Counted from the first letter of the stretch, positions 10,261 through 22,671 are shown. The stretch: 64,000 nt of DNA from Rhinopithecus roxellana (GCF_007565055.1 NC_044560.1:89223295-89287294), one strand, 5' to 3'. Numbers and translations: made by a program. The notes: a model not told the origin generated them from the sequence alone.

Positions 10261-11030
10261 TTCTGAAGCCCAAGTTGAGGTCTTTAAAAATGCTCTTTAA
10301 CTCTTTGGCCAATATATTAAATCCAAAGCAATTCCGTATCTTAGGTGGTATTGTAGAAATTAGCACTGCCACCAAAGGTTTAAAGGATTTAGGGGTTGGT
10401 TTTCCTCACCACATTCCCATTCAATTTATTGACAGGGACTTAAAAATCCAGATTGGTCAAGGATAATGATCAGTGAACCACCAAAACAAGGGGTAGCTCT
10501 GATTGTAGTTGCTGTGCTGGATATGGTATCTTTACTAGAACAGATCAACATAGCCTCCAGCATTTGATACACGGTATTTGATCTTTTCAATTCACATCAG
10601 AAAAAAGGATTAGAAGCAGTTTGTATTCACACGGGAAGGATAGCAATATATATTCACTGTCTTGCCTCAAGGCTATGTTGATTTTCTTGCTCTTTGTCAC
10701 AATATGGTCTAAAAGGACTTTGATTGTGTTGACATTCCAAAAACATCATGCTGGTCCACTATACTGATGGCATCATTCTCAACAAATCCAACGAAAAGGA
10801 AGTGGCAAGGAGTTGGATGCTGTAGTAAGAGACATGCATGTCAAGAGGACATAAAGCTTACAAAGATTCAGGGCTTGAAGCATTAATCAAGCGTTTAGAG
10901 GTATTGCACCTTGAATCTCTCACCATAAAGAAAGAGGCATAGTTCTTGGTAGGCCTATTTGGAGTTTTGAGGTAGTTAATACTTATAGTTAGGAATAGTG
11001 TTCTAACCCATTTATTGAGTTGCCCTGGAG
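10261..11030 (+). pseudogene. ERV-L reverse transcriptase remnant, second copy
   Basis: A TGGTCCACTATACTGATGGC stretch aligns with the polymerase active site of the first provirus. Here codons 10760-10771 read Y-T-D-G, so the second catalytic aspartate is glycine and the enzyme was dead or has decayed since. The upstream part, including TTGCCTCAAGGCTATGTTGA, and the downstream AAGAAAGAGGCATAG segment also match the first copy. Frames change several times. Confidence 0.7.
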
Positions 11031-11960
11031 GCTGCCAGCTTTGAATGGGTCTTAGATCAAAAGAGGACTCAGCAGCAAGCCTGGGCTGCAGTGTAAACTT
11101 CCCTATTTCTTGTGTCATATGACCTGGTAAACCAATAGTGTTAGAAGTATCTGTAGTCTGACAAGCTTTATTAGGAGACTCACAGGGGAAATCCTTAGAG
11201 TTATAGAGCAAGGCTATGCCTTCTTCAGTAGAGAACTACTCAATGCTTGAAAACTCCGCTCCTGGGGTGTTACTGGGCCCTAGCAGAGACTGAGCACCTG
11301 ACCATGGACCATTAAGTGATTGTATGGCCACAGCTGGCCATCATGAGCTAGGTATTATCATATCTGAGTCACAAGGTTGGCTAGACACATTAGCAATCCA
11401 TCGTATGAAGGAAATGGTACATTTGAATCAGATCTGAACAGGTTCAGAGGCTCAAGTAAGTGCATGAACGGGTGGGTTAGACTCCCATGTCATCTATCTT
11501 TGTTGAACCAACATCTTCCTCTCAGTTCACATATATCCTCCTGTCAGGAGATTCCCATGATCAGTTAATGGAGAACGAAAAATCCTGGGTTGATTCAAAC
11601 ATGGGTCAGTTCAACATAGTGGTGACCCTAAAGGGCAGCGTTGAGAGGAGACCTTTAGGCAGTACAGTTAGATCATTAACTTTTTGTGGAGAAAGGAGTG
11701 GTCTGACATGGATATATACATAAAGTTTCAGGCAATGGCGAATTGCTTGGCTAATTGGTCAGGGGCCTGGAAGAAGCAAGATGAAATGATCAATGCTAAG
11801 GAGTCTGGGGAAAAGGAACATGGATGGCCCTATAGGAATAGACACAAAATTTTGGTATTCTTGTGTCTGATATTAATGCTCACCAGAAAGCATCCAATGT
11901 GGAAAAGGTATCAGACAACTAGAAGGCAAGACTTGTCCATTGAGTGTCAACCAGCCTCTG
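11031..11960 (+). pseudogene. ERV-L connection and RNase H remnant, second copy
   Basis: CCCATTTATTGAGTTGCC at about 11008, TTCCCATGATCAGTTAATGG at about 11549, and GGCCTGGAAGAAGCAAGATG at about 11764 correspond to positions near 1500, 2070 and 2350 of the first copy. Some of the first copy's segment around RNase H catalytic aspartate one appears compressed or lost. No continuous frame remains. Confidence 0.6.
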
Positions 11961-12600
11961 TCATCAGCTGTCCCATGTATGGTGGCAGGGATGGAGGCTC
12001 TGCATAGGTTCAACAACATGGGCTTCCTCTCACCAAGGCAGATCTAGCCAATGCAGCTGCTAAATGTGTGACTTGTCAACAGCAGGGCCCAACATCAAAC
12101 CCTTAGCATGGTACTGAGCCTTATGGAGAATGACCAACAATTTAGTGGCAACTGCCTCTGGAAGAAGCAACAACTTGTCCTTACTGAGATTGACAAAACT
12201 CTGGACATGGGTTTGTCTTCCTTGCCCATGGTACCTATGCCAGCACCACTACCCAGGGGCTTACAGAGTGATTAGTGACATGGAATTCTACATAGCATCT
12301 TCTCAGATCGAGACCCCCCACTTTACAGCAAAGGAGATATGACAATGAACAAATGATATTGGGATGCATTGGTCCTATTACATACCAAATTACTTGGAAG
12401 CTGCTGGCTTGATAGAATGTTATAATCATCCCTTAAAAACTCAGTTAAGGTGGCAGTTTGAGGAATGGTACTTGTAAGTCTAGAATTCTATTCTCCAGGA
12501 TGCAGTGTATATGTTACACTAATGGCCATTGAGTAGTGTCATGTTACAATGGCTAGAATATATGGATCTAGGGATCAAGGGGTGAAAGTAGGATTGTGTC
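11961..12600 (+). pseudogene. ERV-L integrase remnant, second copy
   Basis: TATGGTGGCAGGGATGGAGG at about 11978, CTCACCAAGGCAGATCTAGC at about 12029 and TTTACAGCAAAGGAGATATG at about 12322 align with the zinc region and catalytic core of the first integrase. Unlike the first copy it is interrupted by many stops and indels, and part of the segment between the first and second catalytic aspartates seems shortened. Confidence 0.6.
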
Positions 12601-12860
12601 CTTTCACCATCATTTCCAGGGACCAACTTGGGGGAACTTGTCCTTCTTCTCCTAGAATCTTAAGGCTCTGTGGATTTAGAGGTCTTGGTCCCAAGGGATG
12701 AGGCACTTTCACTAGGGGAAATAGTAAGGATTCTACTGAACCTAAAACAAAGATTCCCACCAAGTTCTTTTGGGTTCTTTATGCCAGTAGACAAGCATAT
12801 AGAGAGAGGAGCTAGGTTTGCTGTTACATAATGGGGACAATGAGGAATATGTCTAGAACT
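12601..12860 (+). pseudogene. ERV-L dUTPase-like remnant, second copy
   Basis: GATTTAGAGGTCTTGGTCCC at about 12674 parallels the CTAGAGGTCTTAGTTCC segment that opens the dUTPase-like region of the first provirus. The homology fades after about 12860, before any LTR. Confidence 0.5.
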
Positions 12861-12999
12861 TTTCTACCCTCCCTGTAAACTTTCCCCATTCCCTACTTTA
12901 CTTGCGCCTCTTGGGAACTATCTCTTGCACCCAAGTTCATGTGAATATATGGCCAGAACTATGCTTTTGAGAGAATATAAGAAGACAGTCAAATTTAAG

Positions 13000-13271
13000 T
13001 TTTTACTATAAGTGCAAGAGAATTCACTGAAGGGTTTTAAGCAAGGGTGGCACATGATCAGATTTGTATTTTAAAAAGATCACCCTGGTGGCTGTGTGGA
13101 GAGTGAATTGGAAGGGTTGGAATGGATTTAGGAAGTTAGGTGACAGTTATAGCAGTTAAGACATAAGAAGGTGGTGATTTGGACTTGTGTGATGGTTGTG
13201 GTAGAGATGGAGAGAGAAGTTGGTGGACGCAGGATATTTTATAGCGAACAGAATCAATAGGACAAGAGTTC
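13000..13271 (-). repeat. LINE-2, antisense fragment
   Basis: GGGTTTTAAGCAAGGGTGG, CATGATCAGATTTG and GATCACCCTGGTGGCTGTG are the reverse complement of LINE-2 near the end of its reverse transcriptase. Confidence 0.75.
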
Positions 13272-14160
13272 CCTTGATCTGTTTTGGATCAATTTGTTCA
13301 GAACTTTGCCTTAGTGCATGGACAAACGTTTGTCTGAGCACTCTTTGTCCCCTCTAAGGCCAGTCAGTGGCTCTAGGGCAAGTCCTGCTTAGGTCTCTTA
13401 CTGGCAGCTGCTTCCTGGGAGGAAGGGCTATATGTATGAATTAAATAATTTTACCATTGAATGTTGAAACTCCATCATGCTCAAGAACCTTGTGGTGAGA
13501 CCTCTCTAGCTTAGCCTAACAGAGAGAGATGATTCTCTCTTTAGGATAGCAAAGACTCCAAGTTTCAGTTCTGTTTGAGCCACCCAGAGTGGTAACCCTG
13601 CAAAACTTTTGAGTCCCAAGGCTATGGCATTTAGTTGATTTTCACTGTGATGAAGGGGGTCAAGGACTGGTTTGTGGAAACACGATGGTGGCCCTTGAGA
13701 TTCTCAGAGATATGCTTGTAGGGGAGGTGCAAGGAAGTACAGTTGAAGATGACTCTTCAAAAGACTGGATTTCTTGTTATCAGTTAGTTGGGGGCTCCAA
13801 GTTCTCAGGGTAAAGAGACTGCCTTGGTGTTCAGGGGCTAGTCAAGCCCAATGCATTTGGATTACAATGTTTATTATTTCATGGATCTCCTGGAATGATT
13901 TTGGCTACCCAGACAGTCTCCCTAGAGCCTGAATTCCCCATGGCCTGTAGAATATAATATCTAAAGATGGTGACAGTGGTATCTCAGAATGACCGGGGCC
14001 TGGTGATTGGCCACTTGGGACTTAGTAGGGACTCAGTAGATGTGTGCTGGGTGGTATGAGAGGTGGGGCAGAGCCTGATAATTCCCAGAATTCTAGCTTA
14101 GGTGACGGGGTGGTGGGACATTGAATTTAGTTTTGGATATACTGAGGAACATCCAGGGAG
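13272..14160. other. Intergenic sequence, no recognised feature
   Basis: No gene, RNA or confident repeat is visible. Composition is ordinary, with several short purine-rich runs. Confidence 0.4.
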
Positions 14161-14164
14161 TAAC

Positions 14165-14245
14165 GCTCATCAGGCTGTGGAATGTATTTGTATTTCTAGT
14201 GTCTAGAATAATGTCTGGCATGGTAGGAACTCAGTGAATAATTGT
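14165..14245 (+). repeat. LINE-2 3' tail fragment
   Basis: CTAGAATAATGTCTGGCATG followed by GGAACTCAGTGAATAATTG matches the terminal part of LINE-2. Confidence 0.6.
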
Positions 14246-14584
14246 TCATCTTAAATTCTTCTCTCCAATTCCTCCAGCAACATCCAAACTCAGTGACAGA
14301 TCAGGAGAGTTGTTACAACTTTTTGTTTAGGATAATTGAATCTCTAGGTGAGGGGTGAATTGGTTAAAGTTGAAGACCTCTTGCTGATGAGCCTGTCTTG
14401 GGGTAGTCTCCATACAGCTCTTGACTCATTGAAACCTCCTTTGGATATTCAAGGAGGTGAAAGATGAAGACCCACAGGCATCCCGGGACTTAGCTTTTTT
14501 GAGTGAGGTGGATTGGGAGATGGGTGTGGAGAGGAAAGGCAATTCCCTCCTTCCGGATCAGGATTCTACTGTAATCTTTCTGAT
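14246..14584. other. Intergenic sequence, nothing recognised
   Basis: No supported feature. Confidence 0.4.
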
Positions 14585-14830
14585 AGTAGAGGTTATAAGT
14601 ATAAGCTTTGGAGTTGGATAACATGGGTTCAGTCTTCAATCCACCATTTTCTAGCTTTGTGACCTTAGGCAAGTTATTTAAGCTTCAGGCCTTATTTTCC
14701 ATGTTTATAAAATAAAGATATTTATATCATCCACCTCATAATGTTGTTGTGAGAATGAAATGTGATAAAGCAAGTAAGATGCTTAGTTCAATGTTGGCAT
14801 ATAGAAAGCATTCAATAAATGCTACCAAAA
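14585..14830 (+). repeat. MIR, near full length, sense
   Basis: TTTGGAGTTGGATAACATGG, TAGCTTTGTGACCTTAGGCA, GTTGTTGTGAGAATGAAATG and CATTCAATAAATGCT give the whole MIR order from tRNA-derived head to LINE-2-like tail. Confidence 0.85.
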
Positions 14831-14909
14831 ATTCAATAATGCTACTAACCATTAAATAATCAATCGTAGTAATAATTGTTTTCATTTTTCCAGCAATATC
14901 ATGCATTCT

Positions 14910-15090
14910 TTATACTTCTGATCTATGAAAAAGTGTCAATATTATTATTCCCATTTTACAGATGGAAAAAAGAAGCTTGGAGAAGAGGAAATGACTTTAC
15001 CCAGCTAAGAATATGGCAGAGCTGAGCCAACTAGTCAAGTTTTCTGACCCCAAATCCTGTATTTCCCATGACTCATCTTGTGGAAGACTG
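14910..15090 (-). repeat. MIR, antisense
   Basis: TTCCCATTTTACAGATGGAA and ATGGCAGAGCTGAGCC are the reverse complement of the MIR core. Confidence 0.75.
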
Positions 15091-15479
15091 AGGTGTAATT
15101 GAGTAGGTTATCTAGCCAAGTCCAATAGCAATGCCAAAACGTGAAATTCAAGTTCTACGAGAGCAGACACACCTGCCAACTTAGCCAGGAAAGTGTGTGT
15201 CCCATGTGTGGGTATGTGTGGTTGTGTAGGAGGGTGAGGGTAAATTGGTGAAATATCTCCCCCAACTCTCCAAGCCCTCAGAAATTCCCAACTCACAGAA
15301 GAGCATATTTTCGAACACCTTTCTGAGACCATCTTACCCAGGTCCATCTTTTGAAAAGCCTTGTCCAGCAAAGCTGAATTCAAATGAAAGAGAAAAGCAT
15401 TCCTTTTCCAAGGGTCTCTGTATCCTGTGTCCAACCTGAGCCAACTGAATAGCTCAAGGCCTGGGAGAAATTTGAGATT
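15091..15479. other. Intergenic sequence, nothing recognised
   Basis: A 134-codon minus-strand frame spans this stretch but has no recognisable domain, so I treat it as chance. Confidence 0.4.
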
Positions 15480-15580
15480 AGAATATCTAGATTTTAGTTC
15501 TGATTCTGCCACTCTATGATCTGAATAATTCCCTTTCTCTCCCAGGCCTCAGTTTCCCTGTCAGCACCAGATGGGGACTG
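15480..15580 (+). repeat. MIR fragment, sense
   Basis: GATTCTGCCACTCTATGATC followed by GGCCTCAGTTTCCCTG matches the MIR centre. Confidence 0.55.
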
Positions 15581-16238
15581 CTCCAGCCTGACACTCCATA
15601 ACTCAAGGTTGCACCCACATCTCCTACCTTTGGGGGAAGGAGGGAGGGATTATGGGACAGTGGCATCAATCTCCTTCCTGGGATGGCTCCTCTGAGCTCT
15701 ATAATTCTTGCCTACAGTGACCAGGGAATTTTCCTCTATTGATTGCTTTCTGTAATCGAGCTTAACAAATAGAACTTCCCTCAAATGATTCTTCCAACTA
15801 AACTGATAGAAAGCTAACCTTGTTATATTTATTGACAGAACATTGAAATAAATATTATAGGTCTAGAGGGAATGTTTCAGCTCATTGATTTTTTTAAGGA
15901 AATAATAAATGGGGCCTATTCCCTTTGGCATATTATGCTGGGAATAATCTGAAAAAATGCTTAGCTTGTTCAACACAGAGCTTAGAAACCCTCCTTCTAC
16001 TCCCAGTGGAGCAGGGACCCTTTGCATAAATCTGCTTTGGCCCAGACAATCAATTTTCAATTTTAATTATTTTCAAAACTCGTTTATTATTTGCTTGTTC
16101 TGTGAGTTGGGAGCTTTGCTTTTTAGTGAATATGCAGCCAGAGTGGTCAGAGCTCCGGCTTGGATGGGGAACGCATGGGATTTCTCAGTTCTACCCACCA
16201 GAGAGGAAAACTCACTATCCCTCCTTCTAGGGACATTT
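15581..16238. other. Intergenic sequence, nothing recognised
   Basis: AT-rich from about 15720 to 16110. No gene or named repeat. Confidence 0.4.
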
Positions 16239-16816
16239 GTTCTAGAACAAGGTCTGCAAACTATGGCCTATGGACCAAATCCAGCTCACTGCCTATTTTT
16301 GTAAATAAAGTTTTATTGGAAAACATCCACACCCATTCGTTTGCATGTCATCTGTGACTGCTTTCTTTTTCTTTTCTTTTCTTTTTCTTTTTCTTTCATT
16401 TTTTTTTTTTTTTTTTTGAGATGGAGTCTTGCTCTGTCACCCAGGCTGGAGTGCAATGGTGTGATCTTGGCTCACTGAAACCTCTGCCTCCTGGGTTCAA
16501 GCAATTCTCCCTGCCTACCCTCTCTAGTATCTGGGATTACAGGCACCCTCCATCATGAACAGCTAATTTTTGTATTTTTGTAGAGATGGGGTTTCACCAT
16601 GTTGACCAGGCTGGTCTTGAACTCCTGACCTCAGGTGATCCCCTGCCTTGGCCTCCCAAAGTGCTGGGATTACAGACATCAGCCACTGCACCCGGCCAAC
16701 TACTTTATAGTACAAAGGCAGAAGTGAGTAGTTGCAACAGAAACCATAGGGTCCATAAAGCCAAAATATCTACTACTTGGTTCTGTGTAGGAAAATTTGC
16801 CCACCTCTGTTCTAGA
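16239..16816 (+). mobile_element. hAT-type non-autonomous DNA transposon split by an Alu, with 8-bp target duplication
   Basis: The element starts AAGGTCTGCAAACTATGGCC and ends AAATTTGCCCACCTCT, which are imperfect inverted ends of a common Charlie-like family. GTTCTAGA is present directly outside both ends, at 16239-16246 and 16809-16816. This is an exact 8-bp duplication, and its TCTAGA core is the preferred hAT target. An antisense Alu interrupts it. A copy in the opposite orientation lies at 61901-62125. Confidence 0.8.
16400..16697 (-). mobile_element. Alu, antisense, nested in the hAT element
   Basis: A T-rich run, GAGATGGAGTCTTGCTCTG and a CACTGCACCCGGCC end define a full-length antisense Alu. 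The T tract is extended upstream as a CTTTT microsatellite at about 16365-16400. Confidence 0.95.
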
Positions 16817-16894
16817 GTGTCTTCTCTCTTGCCCTTTTAAATGAGGCCAGCATCCTTCATCTACTAACTCTGGGGCTCCCTGGACTGAGTGACT

Positions 16895-17145
16895 ACTATA
16901 ATAACAGTAGCCAAAGCCTACATAGTGCCCTTCTAGGTACCCAGCACTATCCGAAGACTATTACATTTATTAATTGTCATTTTATCCTCACAACTCTTTG
17001 AGGTAGGGCAATTATTAGCACTATTTAAAAAATGTGGAAACTGAGGCACAGAAAAGTTAAGTATCTCATCTAAGGTCACACAGGTAGAAAATAGCAGAGC
17101 TGGGATATAAATCCAGGCTGACTGATTTCAGGGATGGTGTCAGAG
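16895..17145 (-). repeat. MIR, antisense
   Basis: TTGTCATTTTATCCTCACAA, GGAAACTGAGGCACAG and GGTCACACAGGTAG are the reverse complement of MIR. Confidence 0.85.
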
Positions 17146-17179
17146 GTGGCAGGTTCTCAGGGAAAGTCTAAATCAATGT

Positions 17180-17271
17180 CCCCAAAGAGCAGATGGAAGA
17201 AACTGAGGCCCAAAGGGCGGTCACATAGCTGGTGGTACAGCCGGAAGTAGAATCCAGATAAAGGTTCCAGG
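17180..17271 (-). repeat. MIR fragment, antisense
   Basis: GAAACTGAGGCCCAAAG and TCACATAGCTGGTGG match the antisense MIR core. Confidence 0.6.
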
Positions 17272-17699
17272 GCCAGATCTTTTTGTTGTTATTATTACAT
17301 TGCTTTACTCAGCTTCTTTTTATTAGAGCCATGCAGGGGGATTCAAAGACTGTTAAAGCTGAGCCCATATCACCCACATCTCCCATCCCACCAAAGATTT
17401 GAGAGACATATTATCTACTACATCACTCAATGCATCTCTTTCTCACAGTCATTTCTTCTTTTACTCTCCTAGGTTGGTGGAGGAATTTGGTACCTGGCTC
17501 AAGGGTTTCTTTTTTTGGGCAGTTTCAACATTCATTCATACCATAAATGCTGCTGAGGTCCTAGAACACAGTATATTTGGTGATTTGTATGGTCATTAGC
17601 AGCCCTTTAGGAAAGAAGTTAAACCACGTTATAGACTAGCATACAATCAAAAGTTTGGGCTACATAGATGGCAGTCTTTCCCAATTAAAAAAAAAAAAT
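17272..17699. other. Intergenic sequence, nothing recognised
   Basis: No gene or confident repeat; an A-run at 17685-17697 may end an unrecognised old element. Confidence 0.35.
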
Positions 17700-18495
17700 C
17701 ACTCTTGGATCACTTGTCTTCCCTGCCTATCACCATGTCTTTGACCTTCCATTGACAGCCAGACTGACCAGATGAGTTTCTACTCCATGACTGTGTCCAT
17801 GTCCTTCCCTCCTATTCACTCCTCAACCCACTCCAATCTGGTGTCCATCCAGAGGCCACCATGGAGACTGTTCCAAGGAGGTCCCTAGTGGTCCCCAAAT
17901 TGGAAGATCAGTACTTTCCAGTTGTACCTTCAGACTTTCTTCTGCCTTTTGAAACTGTTGAGCCCTCCCTTCTCCTTGAAAGGTTTGCCCCCTAGCAACA
18001 CTCCTTCTGCTCTTCCATCTCTCCAGGCATGCCTTCTCAGGAGCCTTTTCTGGTTCTGCTCCACCTGTCTTGTTCAATTTTGGGTTGTCTTGGGTTGCAT
18101 CTTAGACCCTCCTCTTACCGCACGTAGGATCAAGCCATAGCTCCAGCCGTTTACCGCTTATTCCCCAGGATTTCCTCAGATCTCAACCAGCATCCTAAAT
18201 CTTTTCCTCAAAGTACAACCAGACGTCATCTGGAAGTCGCTCAGGTACTTTGAAAATCAACTTTTCAAAACTGAATTCATTGTTGTCCCCTCCCCATACG
18301 TGACCAATATTGATGACTTATTTCATCACCTACCAAGCTGTTCAAGCCCGAGGCTCCTGCTGTCCCAGCTCCTCTTTAGAATTGGCCCTATTGATTCTGG
18401 TTCTTAAATCCCTCTCACATTTATTCTTTCCATTTCACTCTTGATGCAACTGCCTTACTTCATGTACCTGTCATCTCTCACCTGGATAATTAGTT
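17700..18495 (+). repeat. LINE-2 reverse transcriptase region, sense
   Basis: ACTCCTCAACCCACTCCAAT, TTTTGAAACTGTTGAGCCCT and CTTTTCAAAACTGAATTCAT follow the LINE-2 reverse transcriptase in order. The copy breaks off at CTCACCTGGATAATTAG, where an oppositely oriented LINE-2 begins. No frame is open. Confidence 0.75.
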
Positions 18496-19605
<1,110 letters not shown>

Positions 19606-20009
19606 ACCTTACCCTTCTCCCTCCCTATGAAAAGAAAAAAGAGCCAGCCCTGAACAAGGATTCCATCTCTTTCGCCCTCTCCTGCTCTGACACCCTGGCA
19701 CAGAAAGGTTCTGGCGCCACACTTGCCTTGCCCAGAGGCATCCTGGCCTGGGGTTGAACCCGGGGTGGGCCGCATCATGAACTGAGCCGTTGGGGAGACA
19801 GTTGGGTCATCCTCCCACTCCCAAGTGCTCTTTGTCCTTAGAGCTAAAGCCCTCATCCTGGCTGCCCTGTGTTAGCCAGGAGATGCTCCCACATGGTGCC
19901 GCAGATTCCCTGACACTGCCTGGAAGGCTGAGAGTCATACGATCACCTATAGGCTCCGCCCCTCCCTAGCCTGGCCGAGCTCCAGATGCCTCCAGGCAGT
20001 GGCTAGAGC
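19606..20009. other. Intergenic sequence, nothing recognised
   Basis: Moderately GC-rich, without a supported feature. Confidence 0.4.
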
Positions 20010-20150
20010 AGCGGGCACGAGTCCCACATGGGCTACTTTTCAGCTATGTGACCTTGGGTAAATCATTTCACTTCTCTGGGCTTCACTTTCTTCATTGTAT
20101 ATTGGGGCAAATTAATTCTATCCCACTGGGTTATGGCAGGATGGAAAGGT
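20010..20150 (+). repeat. MIR, sense
   Basis: CAGCTATGTGACCTTGGGTA followed by TTCTCTGGGCTTCACTTTC is the MIR core. Confidence 0.75.
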
Positions 20151-20640
20151 CTGGCCTTGACTTCTGACTCCATTTTGGGCTTTGGAGACTTTGGGTGCTA
20201 GAATTCTCCTCTCTGGTCTGTTAGGAAGGATGAATTTGTGTCTCTGGAGGCTTTAGGGGAAAAGAAGAACTTTGTTTTAGTTTTGCAGAAGCAGGTGAAT
20301 CCTTCATGAGGGAAGGTGGGAATGGAGTGAGGAGGGCAGTTTCCCAGGATTCTCTAGATATGCCTTTTCCTGATTATGATATTCTGGGAACACTGAAGCC
20401 GTCTTTTCACCCTTAATGATCAACCTTTGCAAGTGGAGATCAGGGGTAGTAATATGTTCAGGGACCACGCAGGGCATGAGTGAAGTGGGCTTTGTGGGGG
20501 CTGCGGTCAGCATGAGTGTTCATGCTCCATCCCAAGGGAGTCAGGGGAGGAAGAGTAGCCACTGCTTAGCTCCAGCCGATTGTTGAAGTTTGGGAAGTTG
20601 AACCTGGTGTTGCCAGGTCTTCTGAGTTTTCAAGAAAAGT
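20151..20640. other. Intergenic sequence, nothing recognised
   Basis: No supported feature. Confidence 0.4.
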
Positions 20641-20785
20641 CAGAAATCTGCAATTTTATGTGAGATCTCCTGATTTTTAAATGTTGGCAGCTAAGTAAAT
20701 TAAACAAAAATACCAATGTGGGACAAACAAGAGTTCCAGGATGCATTTGGCCCACAGGGTCCAGTTTGTGAAGCCTGATATAGAG
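20641..20785 (-). repeat. Possible hAT-derived fragment
   Basis: The end TTTGGCCCACAGGGTCCAGT with TTTGTGAAGCCTG resembles an end of a Charlie-like element. Assignment is weak. Confidence 0.35.
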
Positions 20786-21035
20786 TCACCGAGGAATAAT
20801 TAGGGTCTAACAGTAGCCAGGTGCACCAGCTCACAGCGAATGCAAATATAAACCACTAGGAAACATTGACAACTTCATGTTCATGTATCCTGACCGGAAA
20901 TACTTTGTTCACATCTGTAGAAGATGGAAAGGCTGGTGACTTTTCATTTTCACTAAATACTGAACAATAACCAGTGTCCTTGTTAACACTGGTTAATCAG
21001 TTGATGGCTGAACACAAAGTGTGTTATACCTACTC
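20786..21035. other. Unclassified AT-rich sequence
   Basis: No gene. CCAGTGT and ACACTGG (20973-20994) form a short inverted repeat. Confidence 0.35.
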
Positions 21036-21059
21036 ATATATATATATATATATATATAT
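21036..21059. repeat. (TA)n microsatellite
   Basis: About twelve uninterrupted AT units. Confidence 0.95.
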
Positions 21060-21089
21060 GCATATCCATTTATTCACATAAGCTCCTTT

Positions 21090-21335
21090 CAACAAGCTCC
21101 TATAATTACAGTGTAAGACACAACTTCGGCTCTGCGTCAGGTTAAAAATTACTTGAAATGATAGGCAGGATAAAGTAAGTGCTCTAAGAGTTATAAAGCA
21201 AAGGGCTGTGGAAGTGAGGCAGAAAGGTAATATTGATTACCTTTAGGGGACTTGGGGATGGCTTCAGAGAGGAGATGACATTTAACTTGAGCTTTGAAAG
21301 ATGAGTGAGGAGAGTGGGGAGGAAGTAGATTTCTG
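21090..21335 (-). repeat. LINE-2, antisense fragment
   Basis: GGCTTCAGAGAGGAGATGAC and CTTGAGCTTTGAAAGATGAG are reverse-complement LINE-2. Confidence 0.7.
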
Positions 21336-21381
21336 TTAGAATTCTTGTCTGCAAGCAACGGAACTAACCCAGCACCACCAA

Positions 21382-21795
21382 TTGTGATGGTTATTTTGAT
21401 GTGTCATCTCTACTGGCCACAGGATGCCCAGATATCTGATTAACATTATTTTTGGGTGTGTCTGAAGGAGTATTTCCTGAGGAGATTAGTATTTGCATTG
21501 GTGAGCAGAGTAGAGGAGAACACCCTTCCCAATGTGGGTGGGCCTCATCTCATCTGTTGAGGGCCTGAGTAGAACGAAAAGGCAGAGGAAGGCTGAGTTG
21601 GCTCTCTCTGCCCATCTGCTTGAGCGGAGACATTAGTCTTCTCATGCTGTTGGACTGGGACTTGCATTGGCACTCCTGGTTCTCAGGCTTGTGGACTCAG
21701 TCTGGAATTTACATCGCTGGCTTTTCTGGGTCTCCAGTTTGCAGATGGCAGATCATGGGGGGTTTTCACCCTCCATAGAACCCTGATTAATACAG
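21382..21795 (+). repeat. MLT2B-type (ERV-L) LTR, sense
   Basis: It begins TTGTGATGGTTATTTTGATG and includes GATGCCCAGATATCTGATTA and ATGTGGGTGGGCCTCATC. It ends CCCTGATTAATACA. The order and ends match MLT2B LTRs. No internal ERV sequence adjoins it, so it is a solo LTR. Confidence 0.8.
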
Positions 21796-22500
21796 TACTT
21801 AACAGGAGGCTAGGAACTCACACCTGTGAAAGGCTGGGATTGAGGAAGCCTTGGCAGTCTGGATTCAGGAAGCAGGAAGCTGAGAAACTGGTTCTCAGCA
21901 GGATCAGGCTCTGCCACCGTTCAAGTTAGCCTCCAAATGGCCGTGATCTCTGCGCCTTTGCTCAGGATTCAGCTTCCCGGGAGACAGTGACTGGCTGGCT
22001 GACTTTAGGTCCTGTCTTCCCCAATCCCTGCAGACAGGTGAAGGCTAGAGCCCTCTTTATGTGCATAGTTGGTGCGGAGTAGTGGGCAGTAGACACAGGA
22101 ATTACCCTTTTGCCAAAGCTCTATGCAACGGTGGTTATTCCCAACCAGTGCTCACTAGTGAGGAGGGCACCCCTCCTTTTCCAGATGGAGCAGTTAGTGC
22201 TGTGATGGTACAGCACAGGGCCTCGAGAGGACTCCAGGTTCTGTGAGGCGAGGAGATGTGTGGCAGAGGCTGAGTGGGGAGGCTTTACTGACCTGGGGTT
22301 TCCACTGGAGCCTGTCACCGCATGCTTCTGCCTCTGAACCACACTAAGGCATACACTACAGTCAGGAATACAGTGACTTCCTTTGTTTTACTGGACAAGT
22401 GACCCTGTTCCTGTCTCAGGTTTTATTCCTCCTTATCAACTACCAAGAAATAATGGCTTACTTATTAAAGAGAAGCACCTTTTAGTTCCACTTATTAAAA
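21796..22500. other. Intergenic sequence, nothing recognised
   Basis: No gene or named repeat is supported. Confidence 0.4.
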
Positions 22501-22671
22501 GAACAAACAAAATGGAAAAGTAATTTAATTAGTTTTGGAAACAATCTAAATATGTAGTAATAAGAGGTTGATTAAATAAATTTCAGTACATATAATAGAA
22601 TTAATCTGTCAAGGTTGCAAAACAGCTTGGCTATTTCAACTCTATTAAACAATTATATCAAACACACAGAC

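Larger units (their letters stand above)
9230..12860 (+). mobile_element. Second, older ERV-L internal region
   Basis: From about 9830 onward this region aligns by eye, in the same order and orientation, with 220-3600. Shared landmarks are TCCCCTTGAGGAAGGAC (protease start), a CTTACAGTGGGTCCAGT segment, the polymerase motif site, CCCATGATCAGTT (RNase H), and GGTGGCAGGGATGGAGG (integrase zinc region). It has many more stops and indels than the first copy and no integrase-length open frame. 9230-9830 is probably the gag end, with lower confidence. I find no LTR on either side. Confidence 0.8.

Noticed and set aside
15108..15512. 134-codon minus-strand frame
   Set aside because: No recognisable domain; it runs into a MIR fragment.
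16240..16816. Possible tRNA-derived or snRNA gene near the conserved-looking ATAAAGTTTTATTGG segment
   Set aside because: The segment is part of a known common hAT element with target duplication.
20973..20994. CCAGTGT/ACACTGG inverted repeat as an operator
   Set aside because: Short and isolated; expected by chance at this window size.
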